A stretch of 64,000 nt of DNA from Streptomyces viridiviolaceus (GCF_014650995.1 NZ_BMWA01000009.1:233611-297610); one strand, 5' to 3'. Positions 1 to 8,243 are shown, numbered from the stretch's first letter. The notes: generated by a model from the sequence alone, not told the origin. Program-made: numbers and translations.

Positions 1-213
1 CCGCACACGGCGGCTGCCCTGCTGGGCGGAGTGCACCGCGTGCTCTTCGGCCGCATCCAGGGCCTCACCCTGGCGGGCCGCACCAACCCGGAGATCGCGG
101 AGGTCCTGGCGGAGGAGGCGCGGCGGGCGTTCGACCTGCTGACGCCGGCCTTGGCGGACTACGCGAGGCGTGCCGACGCCGGGGACCGACCCGCCGAACG
201 GACCGTCGAGTAA
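1..213 (+). CDS. C-terminal end of a probable TetR-type regulator, cut by the window edge
   Basis: The frame is open from base 1 and ends at TAA (211-213), leaving about 70 residues without a start. What is visible is an alanine/leucine-rich helical tail containing LFGRIQGLTLAG and a charged end (DRPAERTVE). This is the kind of helix that closes a TetR ligand-binding domain, but the DNA-binding part lies outside the window, so the family is inferred from a weak resemblance only. Confidence 0.4.
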   Translation, partial: PHTAAALLGGVHRVLFGRIQGLTLAGRTNPEIAEVLAEEARRAFDLLTPALADYARRADAGDRPAERTVE

Positions 214-327
214 CGGTGTCATGACGAAAGGCCGTGCGGGGCCGGTTCGTCGCGTCCTTCCCCTCGGCGGTCCCCGGACGGCGGGTTATGGTGCCGACGC
301 ACATCACAGGGAGGGGAAGCACACCAC

Positions 328-1548
328 ATGGGGAACCGTTTCACCCGGAGCGTGGCGACACTCGCCGGCCTCGTGCTCGCAGGCACCGGCCTGGCCACCG
401 CGACCGCCGCTCCGGCGGCCGCGGACGCGTACGACTGCCCGGCGGGCTACTTCTGCGGCTGGTCCGGCGAGAGCGCGACCGGACAGATGTACAAGACGAA
501 CAAGAGCGTCGCGGACCTGGGCAGCTGGGACAACAAGATCCGCTCGCACGTCAACCGTTCGAAGTCCATCGCCTGCGTCTACGAGGACAAGAACTACGTC
601 CCGTGGGGCGGCTACTTCCCCGAGGACCCCGCGGACCCCGGTGAGTACTCCTCGTACCCGACCGCGACGACCAGCTCGATCAAGTTCGTGCGCACCGAGC
701 GCGAGTGCAGCCAGACCGCCTACCCGAGCTGGTTCTCCGAGACCTCTCCCAAGGCGTCGGGCTTCGGCGACATGAACGGCGACCGCAAGGCCGACGTCAT
801 CGCCCGCGACAAGGCCGGGCGGCTGTGGTTCACCCCGGGCGACGGCACCGGCCGGCTCATCGGCGCGGGCGGCTGGAACGCCATGAACGCCCTGACGCGG
901 CACGGCGACTTCAGCCGCGACGGCCGCGAGGACGTCATCGCCCGTGAGGCGTCCACCGGCAGGCTCTGGCTCTACCCCGGCACCGGCACCGGCTCCCTCG
1001 GCTCCCGCAAGCTGATCGGCACCGGCGGCTGGAACGCCATGAGCAGGATCACCGCCGTCGGCGACCTCACCGGCGACAGCCGCTCCGACCTGGTGGCGGT
1101 CGAGAAGTCCACCGGCAGACTCTGGCTCTACCCGGGCACCTCCACCGGCACGCTCGGCTCCCGCAAGCTGATCGGCACCGGCGGCTGGAACGCCATGAAC
1201 GCGCTCGCCGGCGTCGGCGACATGAACGGCGACGGCCGCCCCGACCTCTACGGCCGTGAGGCGTCCACCGGCAAGCTCTGGCTCTACCCCGGCCGCTCCG
1301 CCGCCCTCGGCGGACGCGTCCTGGTCGGCAAGGGCGGCTGGAACGCCATGGCCCACCTCATCGCGGTCGGCGACTCCTCCGGCGACGGGCGGCCCGACCT
1401 GGCCGCCGTGACCAACGAGAAGTACGAGATCGACGGCTCCCCGGGCCACCTCGGCTGGCTGGTCACCTACCGCGGCCTGGGCAACGGCCTCCTGGCGTCC
1501 AGCGAGCGCACCGACGGCGAGTGGTGGGGCCTCAACGGCATCTGGTGA
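328..1548 (+). CDS. Secreted protein: I36 peptidase-inhibitor domain fused to FG-GAP/VCBS repeats
   Basis: 406 residues starting with ATG behind GGGAGGGGA. Residues 1 to about 34 are a Sec signal peptide (Arg, long Leu/Ala core, cleavage near AAADA). Residues 35-130 begin YDCPAGYFCGW and carry four cysteines, the pattern of the Streptomyces metalloproteinase inhibitor family I36. The rest is a blade-like repeat: GGWNAM occurs four times, each followed by a DxNxDGxxD-type calcium loop (for example GDMNGDGRPD) and an LWLYPG strand. FG-GAP repeats normally build a propeller. The role is probably binding or inhibiting a partner outside the cell; the target is unknown. A strong terminator follows. 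Confidence 0.85.
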   Translation: MGNRFTRSVATLAGLVLAGTGLATATAAPAAADAYDCPAGYFCGWSGESATGQMYKTNKSVADLGSWDNKIRSHVNRSKSIACVYEDKNYVPWGGYFPEDPADPGEYSSYPTATTSSIKFVRTERECSQTAYPSWFSETSPKASGFGDMNGDRKADVIARDKAGRLWFTPGDGTGRLIGAGGWNAMNALTRHGDFSRDGREDVIAREASTGRLWLYPGTGTGSLGSRKLIGTGGWNAMSRITAVGDLTGDSRSDLVAVEKSTGRLWLYPGTSTGTLGSRKLIGTGGWNAMNALAGVGDMNGDGRPDLYGREASTGKLWLYPGRSAALGGRVLVGKGGWNAMAHLIAVGDSSGDGRPDLAAVTNEKYEIDGSPGHLGWLVTYRGLGNGLLASSERTDGEWWGLNGIW

Positions 1549-1570
1549 TCCGCCGATCGGCCACGGCGAA

Positions 1571-1602
1571 GGCCACCTGCCGCGAACGGCAGGTGGCCTT
1601 TT
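1571..1602 (+). terminator. Rho-independent terminator after the I36/FG-GAP gene
   Basis: Twelve-base perfect stem (1571-1582 with 1587-1598) closed by the loop CGAA and followed by TTTTCCTT. It lies 22 bases past the stop codon. Confidence 0.9.
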
Positions 1603-1631
1603 CCTTCGTCCCCCGGCAGGCGGCTCGGGCC

Positions 1632-1742
1632 CTACCGCCGCTGTGCCCCGAACCAGCGCAGCGCGACGACGGCCGACCCGACCACGGCGGCGATCGTGAC
1701 GAACACGGCAATCCTGGTGCCCAGGTCCATCACTGCGAACAT
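1632..1742 (-). CDS. Very small single-span membrane protein (36 aa)
   Basis: The frame MFAVMDLGTRIAVFVTIAAV... is 36 residues: a short N-terminus, one hydrophobic span (about residues 9-29) and a basic tail RWFGAQRR. The start is chosen at 1742 because AGGGGG lies six bases upstream of the ATG; a longer in-frame reading exists but has no ribosome site. Streptomyces carries many such micro membrane proteins, usually of unknown function. No partner is evident; the next gene leftward is convergent. Confidence 0.5.
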   Translation of the reverse strand: MFAVMDLGTRIAVFVTIAAVVGSAVVALRWFGAQRR

Positions 1743-1937
1743 GTGCGTTCCCCCTGTCGCTCGGTCGCCGTCGCCCGCGGGTACGCGCTGGCCGTTCCGG
1801 CGTGGGACGACCATGACATCCCTGACGTTCCCGCGGTACTCGAGGCGGGAAGTCTTGAGCAACTTCTGAGCCGAGGACCGGCGGCAGGCCGTGGCCGTCG
1901 ATGCCGGGCTCGTCCCGACCGGCGCTCGACCGCCGTG

Positions 1938-2912
1938 TCAGACCAGGGCGTTCTTGTAGAAGATGCTGGAGCGCCGGTCTCCCTCCACGCCCGTGGCGAA
2001 GCCCAGGAAGAGACGGGACTCGCCCGCGTCGGTGCGGTAGACGGCGAGCCCCTCGGGCTCCCGGAAGGTCAGGGTGGAACCGGCCTTGGTGAGGGTCGGG
2101 CCCTGGGCGATGGCGCCGGTGTTGACGTTGATGCTGGTGATGTACGTGTTGCCCGGGTCCGGGTTGGAGTCCGAGTAGGCGTTGCCCGTCATGAAGTACA
2201 TGTACGAGCCGTAGAGCGTGTAACCCTGCGGTGTGCCGGAGATCGACGGCGGGGTGAAGTCGACGAGCGGGTTGCTGAAGTCGCCGTTGTCGGTGTCGGA
2301 GACGTTGTAGACGGCGATGTGCTTGGCGCCGTCCTTGTGGTAGCGGACGATCATGCGGTTGTGGACCGGGTCGATGGAGCAGGTGTACTCGGTGGCCCCG
2401 GAGACCGGCTGGAACCTGCCGAAGCTGGTGGAGGACGAGTCCAGGGTGGCGCCGGCGGTGTACTTCACGCAGGCCAGCTTGGAGCCGTAGCCGTTGGAGT
2501 TCGCGTCGGACTCGATCCACAGGTAGCTGGTGCTGCCACTGGGGCGGACGCCGAAGGCGACGCCGTGGCCGAATCCGTTGAGGTGCATGTACGACACGTA
2601 GTTACCGTGGAAGTCGAGCTCGCTTATGCACAGGTCGCCCGCCTCCTCGGTGCTGCCGTACCGCTTGGCGGCGACGAACAGTCGCTTGTTGACCGAGTCG
2701 AAGGCGAAGCTCTGCTGGACGCGTTTGCTGTGCAGGACGTTGTCGCGGAACAGGTCGTAGGACGGCTGCGACAGGTCGAACCGCGGGGACGTGGGCACCG
2801 CCGCGGAGGCGCTCTGGGCGCCGTATCCGAGCCCGAGCGCGGCGAGTCCGGCACCCGCGCCGGTGCGCAGCAGGCCCCGACGGGTGAGCGACGTCGACGA
2901 GTTGTGTTCCAT
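1938..2912 (-). CDS. Tat-exported TagC/P68 RBP-like beta-propeller protein
   Basis: 324 residues from ATG at 2912 (AGGAG seven bases upstream). The N-terminus has a twin-arginine signal (LTRRGLLR then a Gly/Ala/Leu core and AQSASA cleavage), so it is folded before export. The mature part has strand-rich segments ending in Trp/Tyr motifs (LYGSYMYFMTG, FREPEGLAVYR) and resembles the family named after teichoic-acid protein TagC and phage P68 receptor-binding protein, often labelled phage baseplate protein in Streptomyces. No phage genes are nearby, so a wall or surface-glycan role is more likely. Monocistronic. Confidence 0.7.
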   Translation of the reverse strand: MEHNSSTSLTRRGLLRTGAGAGLAALGLGYGAQSASAAVPTSPRFDLSQPSYDLFRDNVLHSKRVQQSFAFDSVNKRLFVAAKRYGSTEEAGDLCISELDFHGNYVSYMHLNGFGHGVAFGVRPSGSTSYLWIESDANSNGYGSKLACVKYTAGATLDSSSTSFGRFQPVSGATEYTCSIDPVHNRMIVRYHKDGAKHIAVYNVSDTDNGDFSNPLVDFTPPSISGTPQGYTLYGSYMYFMTGNAYSDSNPDPGNTYITSINVNTGAIAQGPTLTKAGSTLTFREPEGLAVYRTDAGESRLFLGFATGVEGDRRSSIFYKNALV

Positions 2913-3051
2913 GGCAGGTCTCCTGATGAACGGTGAAACGAACACAAGACCCTACGCATGAACATCCGTTGACTTCTCGGCCGGCCCGTCGAGGCGCGGA
3001 ACGTCCACTGTTCCTTCACCGTGTCGCCCGGCCCGCCGATCCGCGGTTGCG

Positions 3052-3990
3052 TCAGCCCGTCGTCCAGGACCGGAGCTTGTCGGGGTTGCGCACTCCCCAG
3101 ATGTGTGTGATCCGGTCGTCGCTGACGTCGATCGCCATGACCGACACGGTGGCACCGTCCAGCCGAAGCACCAGCCCGGGCCGGCCGTTGACCGAACGCT
3201 CCAGGATCTCCAGGCCGGGTGCCCTGGCGGCGAGATCGACGAGGTGGCGCGCGACCTGCTCGCAGCCTTCGACCGGGCGGAGCGCGGCGCTGACGAGGCC
3301 ACCACCGTCGGCGACCGCCGTGACACCGGGGTCGAGGAGGCCGATGAGGGCGTCGATGTCCTTGGCGTCCCATGCCTGCTTGAAGTCCCGGACGACACCG
3401 GCGTGCCGGGCGGCCGGAGCCGCGGGAGCCTGCGACGCGCGGAGGCGACGGCGGGCCGAGGAGGCCAGCTGACGGCATGCCGCCGGGGTACGGCCGACGA
3501 TCTCGGCCACTTCGGCGAAGGAGTAGCGGAAGACGTCGTGCAGGACGAACGCGACGCGTTCGGCGGGGGTCATCGCTTCGAGCACGACGAGGAAGGCCAT
3601 GCTGACCGACTCGTCGAGCGTGACGCGGTCGGCCGGGTCGGCCGCCCCGCCGCCGGGACGCCGCCCGTCGGCCCACTCCGCGGAGTCGGGCAGCGGCTCC
3701 GGGATCCACTCGCCCACATAGCGCTCACGCCGGGCCCGTGCCGAGCCGAGCTGGTCGAGGCAGATGCGGCTCGCGACCTTCGTCAGCCAGCCGCCGGGGG
3801 ACTCGATGGCCTTCTGCTGCTGCGGGGACATGGCGTACCAGCGGGTGTACGTCTCCTGTACGACGTCCTCGGCGTCGGCCAGGGAGCCGAGGAGCCGGTA
3901 CGCGAGATTGATCAGTCGTCGCCGCTCGCTCATGATCGCGCTCAGGCTCGGATCGAGCGGGCCGTCTCCTGGCCCGGACCGGGTCTTCAT
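3052..3990 (-). CDS. ECF41-group RNA polymerase sigma factor with fused SnoaL-like C-terminal domain
   Basis: 312 residues. Sigma region 2 (LINLAYRLLGSLADAEDVVQ, about residues 27-46) and region 4 (FAEVAEIVGRTPAACRQLAS) are clear. After them comes an NTF2/SnoaL-like domain (about residues 195-312). The three signatures I recall for ECF41 are all recognisable: WIPEPL in the linker, DGGG in the middle of the extension and NPDKL near the end. ECF41 factors have no anti-sigma factor; the extension both activates and restrains the sigma core. It faces an AhpD-like gene across a mirror-image promoter pair (4026-4102), the usual neighbour for this group. Start ATG at 3990 has a GGGAG-type site upstream. 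Confidence 0.92.
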   Translation of the reverse strand: MKTRSGPGDGPLDPSLSAIMSERRRLINLAYRLLGSLADAEDVVQETYTRWYAMSPQQQKAIESPGGWLTKVASRICLDQLGSARARRERYVGEWIPEPLPDSAEWADGRRPGGGAADPADRVTLDESVSMAFLVVLEAMTPAERVAFVLHDVFRYSFAEVAEIVGRTPAACRQLASSARRRLRASQAPAAPAARHAGVVRDFKQAWDAKDIDALIGLLDPGVTAVADGGGLVSAALRPVEGCEQVARHLVDLAARAPGLEILERSVNGRPGLVLRLDGATVSVMAIDVSDDRITHIWGVRNPDKLRSWTTG

Positions 3991-4025
3991 GGTGCCGCCG
4001 CTCCCTTGGCTGCGTCTGCTGTCAC

Positions 4026-4102
4026 CAGTACGACGAGACGGCCCCGCGAAATGTGAGGTGGGCGCGTCGCCTCACATTACGGGGAGCTGCCTCGTCGTAC
4101 TG
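4026..4102. promoter_or_regulatory. Two identical back-to-back promoters, probably ECF41-dependent
   Basis: The 77-base stretch has nested inverted repeats: outer arms of 12 bases (4026-4037 and 4091-4102) and inner arms of 9 bases (4050-4058 and 4070-4078). Read rightward it gives TCACA (4072-4076), 16 bases, CGTC (4093-4096). Read leftward it gives TCACA (4056-4052), 16 bases, CGTC (4035-4032). Spacing and flanks are the same while the spacers differ, which is what two copies of one promoter would look like. The motif fits the ECF41 target (TGTCACA and CGTC) as I recall it, apart from the first two bases. Confidence 0.75.
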
Positions 4103-4177
4103 CCGGGACGAACACGATCCCGCACACGACGGTTCCGTCCTTGTGGTGGAACGGCCAAGCAGGACAAGGAGATCACT

Positions 4178-4651
4178 GTGGACATGCGTCTCGACTTCTT
4201 CGCCAGGCCGGTCTCGGCCAAAGCCCTGAAGCACATCGTCTCGGCGGGCAAGGCGGTCGCGGACTCGACGCTGCCGCGCGCGACGCTGGAACTGGTGGCG
4301 CTCCGCGTCAGCCAGATCAACGGCTGCGGTTACTGCGTCGACATGCACACCAAGGACGCCGTGCACGCCGGGGAGACCCCGCAGCGCGTCAACCTGGTCG
4401 CCGTCTGGCGTGAGGCCACGGTGTTCACCGACGCCGAGCGGGCGGCCCTGGAGCTGGCGGAGCAGGGCACCCGCATCGCCGACGCGGCCGGCGGCGTCCC
4501 CGACGAGGTCTGGGCGAACGCGGCCAAGCACTACGACGAGGACCAGCTCGCCGCCTTGGTGTCGGCCGTCGCCGTCCTCAACGCCCTCAACCGCCTGAAC
4601 GTCATCACCCAGCGGCCCGCGGGTGACTACCAGCCCGGCCAGTTCGGGTGA
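4178..4651 (+). CDS. AhpD-like carboxymuconolactone decarboxylase family protein
   Basis: 157 residues. GTG at 4178 is preferred because AAGGAGA ends five bases before it; ATG at 4184 is the alternative. The core motif is intact: GCGYCVDMH gives the CxxC pair with the histidine three residues on, preceded by ELVALRVSQ and followed by an AVWREA helix. Members are small helical peroxidase or disulfide-exchange proteins. This one probably acts on peroxides or electrophiles under ECF41 control; it faces the sigma gene and is 41 bases ahead of a YceI gene. Confidence 0.9.
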   Translation: MDMRLDFFARPVSAKALKHIVSAGKAVADSTLPRATLELVALRVSQINGCGYCVDMHTKDAVHAGETPQRVNLVAVWREATVFTDAERAALELAEQGTRIADAAGGVPDEVWANAAKHYDEDQLAALVSAVAVLNALNRLNVITQRPAGDYQPGQFG

Positions 4652-4692
4652 CCGCAGCACCTCTTCGCGCACACCTCCAGGAGCGATCAAGC

Positions 4693-5241
4693 ATGTCGAC
4701 CACCACCGGACTAGGCGACCTGACCGGCGACTACGTTCTCGACACCTCCCGGACCCGTATCGGGTTCGTCGCCCGGCACACGATGGGCACCAAGGTGCGC
4801 GGGCGGTTCGACGAGTTCGAGGGCGGCGCGTACCTGGACGGCGACCACCCGTCGGCATCCAGCGCCCGGATCGTGATCCAGGGCAGCAGCATCCGAACCC
4901 GCAACGGGCAGCGCGACGACCTGCTGCGCGGCAGGTTCCTCGACCTGGACAACCACCCGGTCATCACCTTCACCTCGGCCGGGGTGAAGCAGACCGACGA
5001 GACCAACTACCAGGTCACCGGTGACCTGTCCGTCCGTGGCGTGACCCGACCGGTCACCCTGGACGTCGAGTTGACCGGCGGCGGAAGCGACGCGCAGGGC
5101 GACTTCCGCGTCGGCTTCAAGGGCAGCGTCACCATCGACCGCAACGACTGGGGCGTGAACTGGAACGCCGCGACCGCGGTCCTGGTCAGCCCGCAGGTGG
5201 TGCTCGAGTTCGACGTCATCGCGATCCGGCGGGAGCCCTGA
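4693..5241 (+). CDS. YceI-family polyisoprenoid/lipid-binding protein
   Basis: 182 residues from ATG at 4693, with AGGAG nine bases upstream. The frame shows the YceI lipocalin-like barrel: GDYVLDTSRTRIGF at the N-terminus, ARHTMGTKVRGRF, then FTSAGVKQT and DLSVRGVTRPV in the central strands and DRNDWGVNW near the end. There is no signal peptide, so it is cytoplasmic. Family members hold an isoprenoid or fatty-acid chain. The short gap puts it in one operon with the AhpD-like gene, so it is a probable second member of the ECF41 regulon. Confidence 0.9.
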   Translation: MSTTTGLGDLTGDYVLDTSRTRIGFVARHTMGTKVRGRFDEFEGGAYLDGDHPSASSARIVIQGSSIRTRNGQRDDLLRGRFLDLDNHPVITFTSAGVKQTDETNYQVTGDLSVRGVTRPVTLDVELTGGGSDAQGDFRVGFKGSVTIDRNDWGVNWNAATAVLVSPQVVLEFDVIAIRREP

Positions 5242-5343
5242 GGAGCGGCAAGGGTGACCCCGGTGGCGTTCACGACGCCGTACGGCCGGGGTGAGCGCCC
5301 TCTCCGGCTGGAGCTGACGGCGTCGCGCGAAGCCGGAGGCCGT

Positions 5344-5377
5344 GGCCGCCCCACCGCATTGCCGCGGTGGGGCGGCC
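5344..5377 (+). terminator. Stem-loop terminator after the YceI gene
   Basis: Fourteen-base perfect GC-rich stem (5344-5357 with 5364-5377) around a six-base loop, about 100 bases after the YceI stop. The following CCTTCTG is only weakly T-rich, as is common in Streptomyces. Confidence 0.7.
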
Positions 5378-5503
5378 CTTCTGCACCTCCAGGGAGTAGG
5401 CGCGCGCTTCATCACGATCAGGTGAAATCGGCGTACCTGAGGCAACCACACATCACGTTCACAAGTCACACACCTGCAAGTCATATCCACCTCAGGGGAC
5501 ACC

Positions 5504-6094
5504 ATGAGCCAGCAGTACCCGCAGCAGCCGAACCCGCCTCAGCAGCCCGGTTGGGGAGGGCCCCAGAACCAGCCGCCCGTGCCCGGCTACAGCTACACCC
5601 CGCCCGCGCCCGAGCCGCCGAAGAAGCGGAAGGTCGGCAAGATCGTGCTCGGCGCCCTTGCCGTCTTCGTCGTCATCGGCATCGCTGCCAACGCCGGCGG
5701 GGGTGACGACTCCGCGGACACCTCGGGCAAGGACAAGGCCGTCGCCGCCGAGGACAAGCCGAAGGCCGCCGAAGCCGAGGGTGCCGCCGAGGAGGAGCCC
5801 GCGGCCCGGAAGAAGAGCCAGGCCGAGGAGTTCCAGGCCTGCGTCGCGAAGTCGGGCACCGGCACCGAGAAGGCTGCGGTCGAGCACGTCACCAAGGTGA
5901 CCGGTGCGGACAAGCGGAACGACATCCTCGACTCCGCCGAGGTGTACACCGACTTCACGGGCGGTCTCATGGGCCCGCACCAGGGAGAAGGCAAGCTGAT
6001 CGCGTCGGCGTTCGCCTCGTGCTACGAGTCCGACAACGGGCTCGTGACCGTGTACGACAAGGACGGCGAGATCCTCTCCAACGGCAACTACTGA
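5504..6094 (+). CDS. Membrane-anchored protein with proline/glutamine-rich N-terminus
   Basis: 196 residues. Residues 1-40 are cytoplasmic and rich in Pro, Gln and Gly (SQQYPQQPNPPQQPG), then KKRK and one membrane span (KIVLGALAVFVVIGIAANAG, about 45-64). An acidic Ala/Glu/Lys linker (65-105) leads to an extracellular domain with two cysteines (QACVAK, ASCYES). This is a common actinobacterial layout; I do not recognise the C-terminal domain. It is monocistronic behind CAGGGGACACC. Confidence 0.6.
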   Translation: MSQQYPQQPNPPQQPGWGGPQNQPPVPGYSYTPPAPEPPKKRKVGKIVLGALAVFVVIGIAANAGGGDDSADTSGKDKAVAAEDKPKAAEAEGAAEEEPAARKKSQAEEFQACVAKSGTGTEKAAVEHVTKVTGADKRNDILDSAEVYTDFTGGLMGPHQGEGKLIASAFASCYESDNGLVTVYDKDGEILSNGNY

Positions 6095-6181
6095 GGGCTC
6101 CGGCCGTGGGGCCGGCCTCCCGTGCTGCCGGGCCCACGACCGGTTCACCACCCCCGTCACCGGTCCTCGGCGCCCTGGTCG

Positions 6182-6964
6182 TCAGAGCGTCTTGACCGTG
6201 CCGCCGTCGATGACGTGGTCGGCGCCGGTGATGTTTTTGGCGACGTCGGACAGGAGGAAGGCGATCAGGGACGCCACCTCCTGGGGTTCGGTGATGCGGC
6301 CGGTGGTGATGCCGAAGGCCTGCGGGATCTGTCGCAGGAAGTCGGCGTGCTCCGCCCCGGCCGAGGCCGCCACCTTGCCGCCGAAGCCGTCGGGGTCCTC
6401 CCAGACGGAGGTGCGGACCACTCCGGGAGACACGGTGTTCACGCGCACGCCCCGAGGTCCGAACTCCTCGGCCAGGGACTTCCCCAGCGCGGCGAGGGCC
6501 GCCTTGGCCGCGCTGTAGGCGACGGGGCCGGCGGCCGGCAGCCGGGAGTTGATGGACGAGACGTTGACGATCGCTCCGCGGCGCTCGATCAGGCTGGGCA
6601 GGGCCGCGCGGCTGGCCCGGACCGCGCTGAGCAGATTGAGGTCGAACACGCGGGTCCACTGCTCGTCGTCGGTGTCGAGGAAGCCGACGGGCTCCACGTC
6701 GTCCCCGCCGCCGACGTTGTTGACCAGCAGATCCACGCCGCCCGACTCGGCCAGAGCGCGGTCCATGAGGGCGGCGACGCCCTCGGCGGTACTGAGGTCG
6801 GCCGACACCGTGAGCGCGCCCGTTTCCTTCAGCTCGGGCGTGATGGTGCGGGCGGCGCCGATGACGCGGACTCCTTCATCGGTCAGGGTCCGCACGGTGG
6901 CCAGGCCGATGCCGCGGCCGGCACCGGTGACGACGGCTGTCTTGGAGGCGAGACCGAGATTCAC
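6182..6964 (-). CDS. Short-chain dehydrogenase/reductase
   Basis: 260 residues starting with GTG at 6964 behind CTGGAG. Classical SDR pattern: TGAGRGIGLAT cofactor loop at about residues 12-22, LVNNVGG, catalytic Ser in VNVSSIN and YSAAK, and SPGVVRT after the active site. It likely oxidises or reduces a small carbonyl or hydroxyl compound with NAD(P)H. It follows a TetR gene by 78 bases in the same direction, so the two are probably one operon and the substrate or product may be the TetR ligand. Confidence 0.9.
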   Translation of the reverse strand: MNLGLASKTAVVTGAGRGIGLATVRTLTDEGVRVIGAARTITPELKETGALTVSADLSTAEGVAALMDRALAESGGVDLLVNNVGGGDDVEPVGFLDTDDEQWTRVFDLNLLSAVRASRAALPSLIERRGAIVNVSSINSRLPAAGPVAYSAAKAALAALGKSLAEEFGPRGVRVNTVSPGVVRTSVWEDPDGFGGKVAASAGAEHADFLRQIPQAFGITTGRITEPQEVASLIAFLLSDVAKNITGADHVIDGGTVKTL

Positions 6965-7042
6965 GGCAACTCCAGTTCTTTAACCACAGGTACAAAATGC
7001 GGGTGGCGTGCGCTCACGGCGGAGCGAGCGCGAGGCTCTTGA

Positions 7043-7621
7043 TCAGAGGGATTCGATGACTGCGTCGATCACCCGGGTGAGCCGCTCCGGGCCTTCGGCG
7101 ACGCGCGCCGTGAGCCGCAGACCCACGACGGTGTTCAGCAGCAGGCTCCCCAGGGCCGCCGGGTCGCGTTCGGGTGCGATCTCTCCCGAGCGCTGCCCTT
7201 CCTCGATCAAGGCGCGGAAGGCGTCCTCGGTGCGGTCGAGCATGCGCTGGACGAGCTCGGTCGCCGTCTCGTCGGTCCCGGCGAGCTCCGCCGCCGCGTT
7301 GACGGCCATGCAGCCTCGGCGATCCGGGTCGGCGAGGTCCATCTCGACCAGGAACTCCAGCGTCCTGCGCAGGCGCACCTTGACGGGGCCGGGTCGCTCG
7401 AGCATCTCGACCAGCGCGACGGCCTGACTGTCGCGGTAGCGGCGGAGCGCCTTCTCGAACAGGGCGTGCTTGCTGCCGAAGGTGTTGTAGAGACTCCCCT
7501 TGCCGATGCCGAGCGCGTCGACGAGGTCCTGGGGGGTGGTCCCGGCGTACCCCTTCCGCCAGAACACCTCCATGGCCTGCTCGACGGCGACGTCGGGATC
7601 GAACTGCTTGGGTCTTCCCAT
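7043..7621 (-). CDS. TetR-family transcriptional regulator
   Basis: 192 residues from ATG at 7621; GTG six bases further upstream also fits and no clear ribosome site decides. The N-terminus MGRPKQFDPDVAVEQAM leads into a TetR helix-turn-helix (TTPQDLVDALGIGKGSLYNTF). This is the subgroup that often controls a neighbouring oxidoreductase. It is the first gene of an operon with the SDR gene and is preceded by a 16-base palindrome that probably serves as its own operator. Confidence 0.9.
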   Translation of the reverse strand: MGRPKQFDPDVAVEQAMEVFWRKGYAGTTPQDLVDALGIGKGSLYNTFGSKHALFEKALRRYRDSQAVALVEMLERPGPVKVRLRRTLEFLVEMDLADPDRRGCMAVNAAAELAGTDETATELVQRMLDRTEDAFRALIEEGQRSGEIAPERDPAALGSLLLNTVVGLRLTARVAEGPERLTRVIDAVIESL

Positions 7622-7643
7622 GGCCACGACGCTAGCACGATAG

Positions 7644-7659
7644 TTGACCTATGGGTCAA
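7644..7659. promoter_or_regulatory. Putative TetR operator
   Basis: TTGACC and GGTCAA form an inverted repeat with a four-base centre, 23 bases upstream of the tetR start. On the minus strand TTGACC also reads as a -35-like box, so repressor binding would block the promoter of the tetR-SDR operon. Confidence 0.5.
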
Positions 7660-7813
7660 GAATTGCGCCGACGGAGTGGGGCGCCGTCTCTACGCCCTGA
7701 CCGATCGCCCGTCAAGTCACGATTTTGCGTGTCATGAACATGGGTCTCAGGGCCGCGTCTACTGGAATCAGGCCACCCGAACAGGTGGAAAACGCGCACT
7801 GAAAGGAAAGATC

Positions 7814-8053
7814 ATGATACGTAACCGCGCAAAGCGAGTGGTGACGGCCGGCGCCGCGTCCGCCATGCTCATCGGTGGACTCGTGGCCGTGTCCAGCGCC
7901 CCGGCCTCGGCGGCCACCACGTCCAGTGCTCCTGCTGCTGCCACGTCTGCGACGCAGTCCCATCACCCAACGGCGGAGATGACCGCCTACTGCGAGCTGT
8001 ACTACGAGGAGTACTGGGACGGAAGCTATTTCTACGGGGAGGTCTGCTACTGA
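7814..8053 (+). CDS. Small secreted tyrosine/glutamate-rich peptide precursor
   Basis: 79 residues from ATG at 7814, with GAAAGGAAAG just upstream. Residues 1-33 are a Sec signal peptide (RNRAKR, then an Ala/Val/Leu core, cleavage near APASAA). The mature part is about 45 residues: a Ser/Thr/Ala stretch, then a very aromatic acidic tail with TAYCELYYEEYW, YFYGE and a final VCY, including two cysteines that could form one disulfide. I do not recognise a family. It is flanked by its own promoter region and a strong terminator, so it is a self-contained gene. Confidence 0.65.
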   Translation: MIRNRAKRVVTAGAASAMLIGGLVAVSSAPASAATTSSAPAAATSATQSHHPTAEMTAYCELYYEEYWDGSYFYGEVCY

Positions 8054-8070
8054 CGACCGGCACATCGAAG

Positions 8071-8099
8071 GCCCCGGACGAAGTCGGTCCGGGGCTTTT
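8071..8099 (+). terminator. Rho-independent terminator after the small secreted peptide gene
   Basis: Nine-base perfect stem (8071-8079 with 8087-8095), seven-base loop, followed by TTTT. Confidence 0.88.
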
Positions 8100-8220
8100 G
8101 GCCTGGTGCCCCGGCACGTACCCCGGCAACGGCCGCCCTGCTCGAAGAGGTCGCGCGCAGCGGTGTGGTGGACCGCGCTCGAGCCCGTGGGCCCACTGTT
8201 CGAACTCCGTGTCCCTGCCG

Positions 8221-8243
8221 GGTGTCACCTCCCAGGTGTCACC
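8221..8243. repeat. Direct repeat of a palindromic 9-mer
   Basis: GGTGTCACC occurs at 8221-8229 and 8235-8243, 14 bases apart. Each copy is itself GGTG/CACC around one base. It sits in the 500-base gap before the PP2C phosphatase gene, together with the gene relic at 8444, and could be a regulator site; nothing else proves it. Confidence 0.35.
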
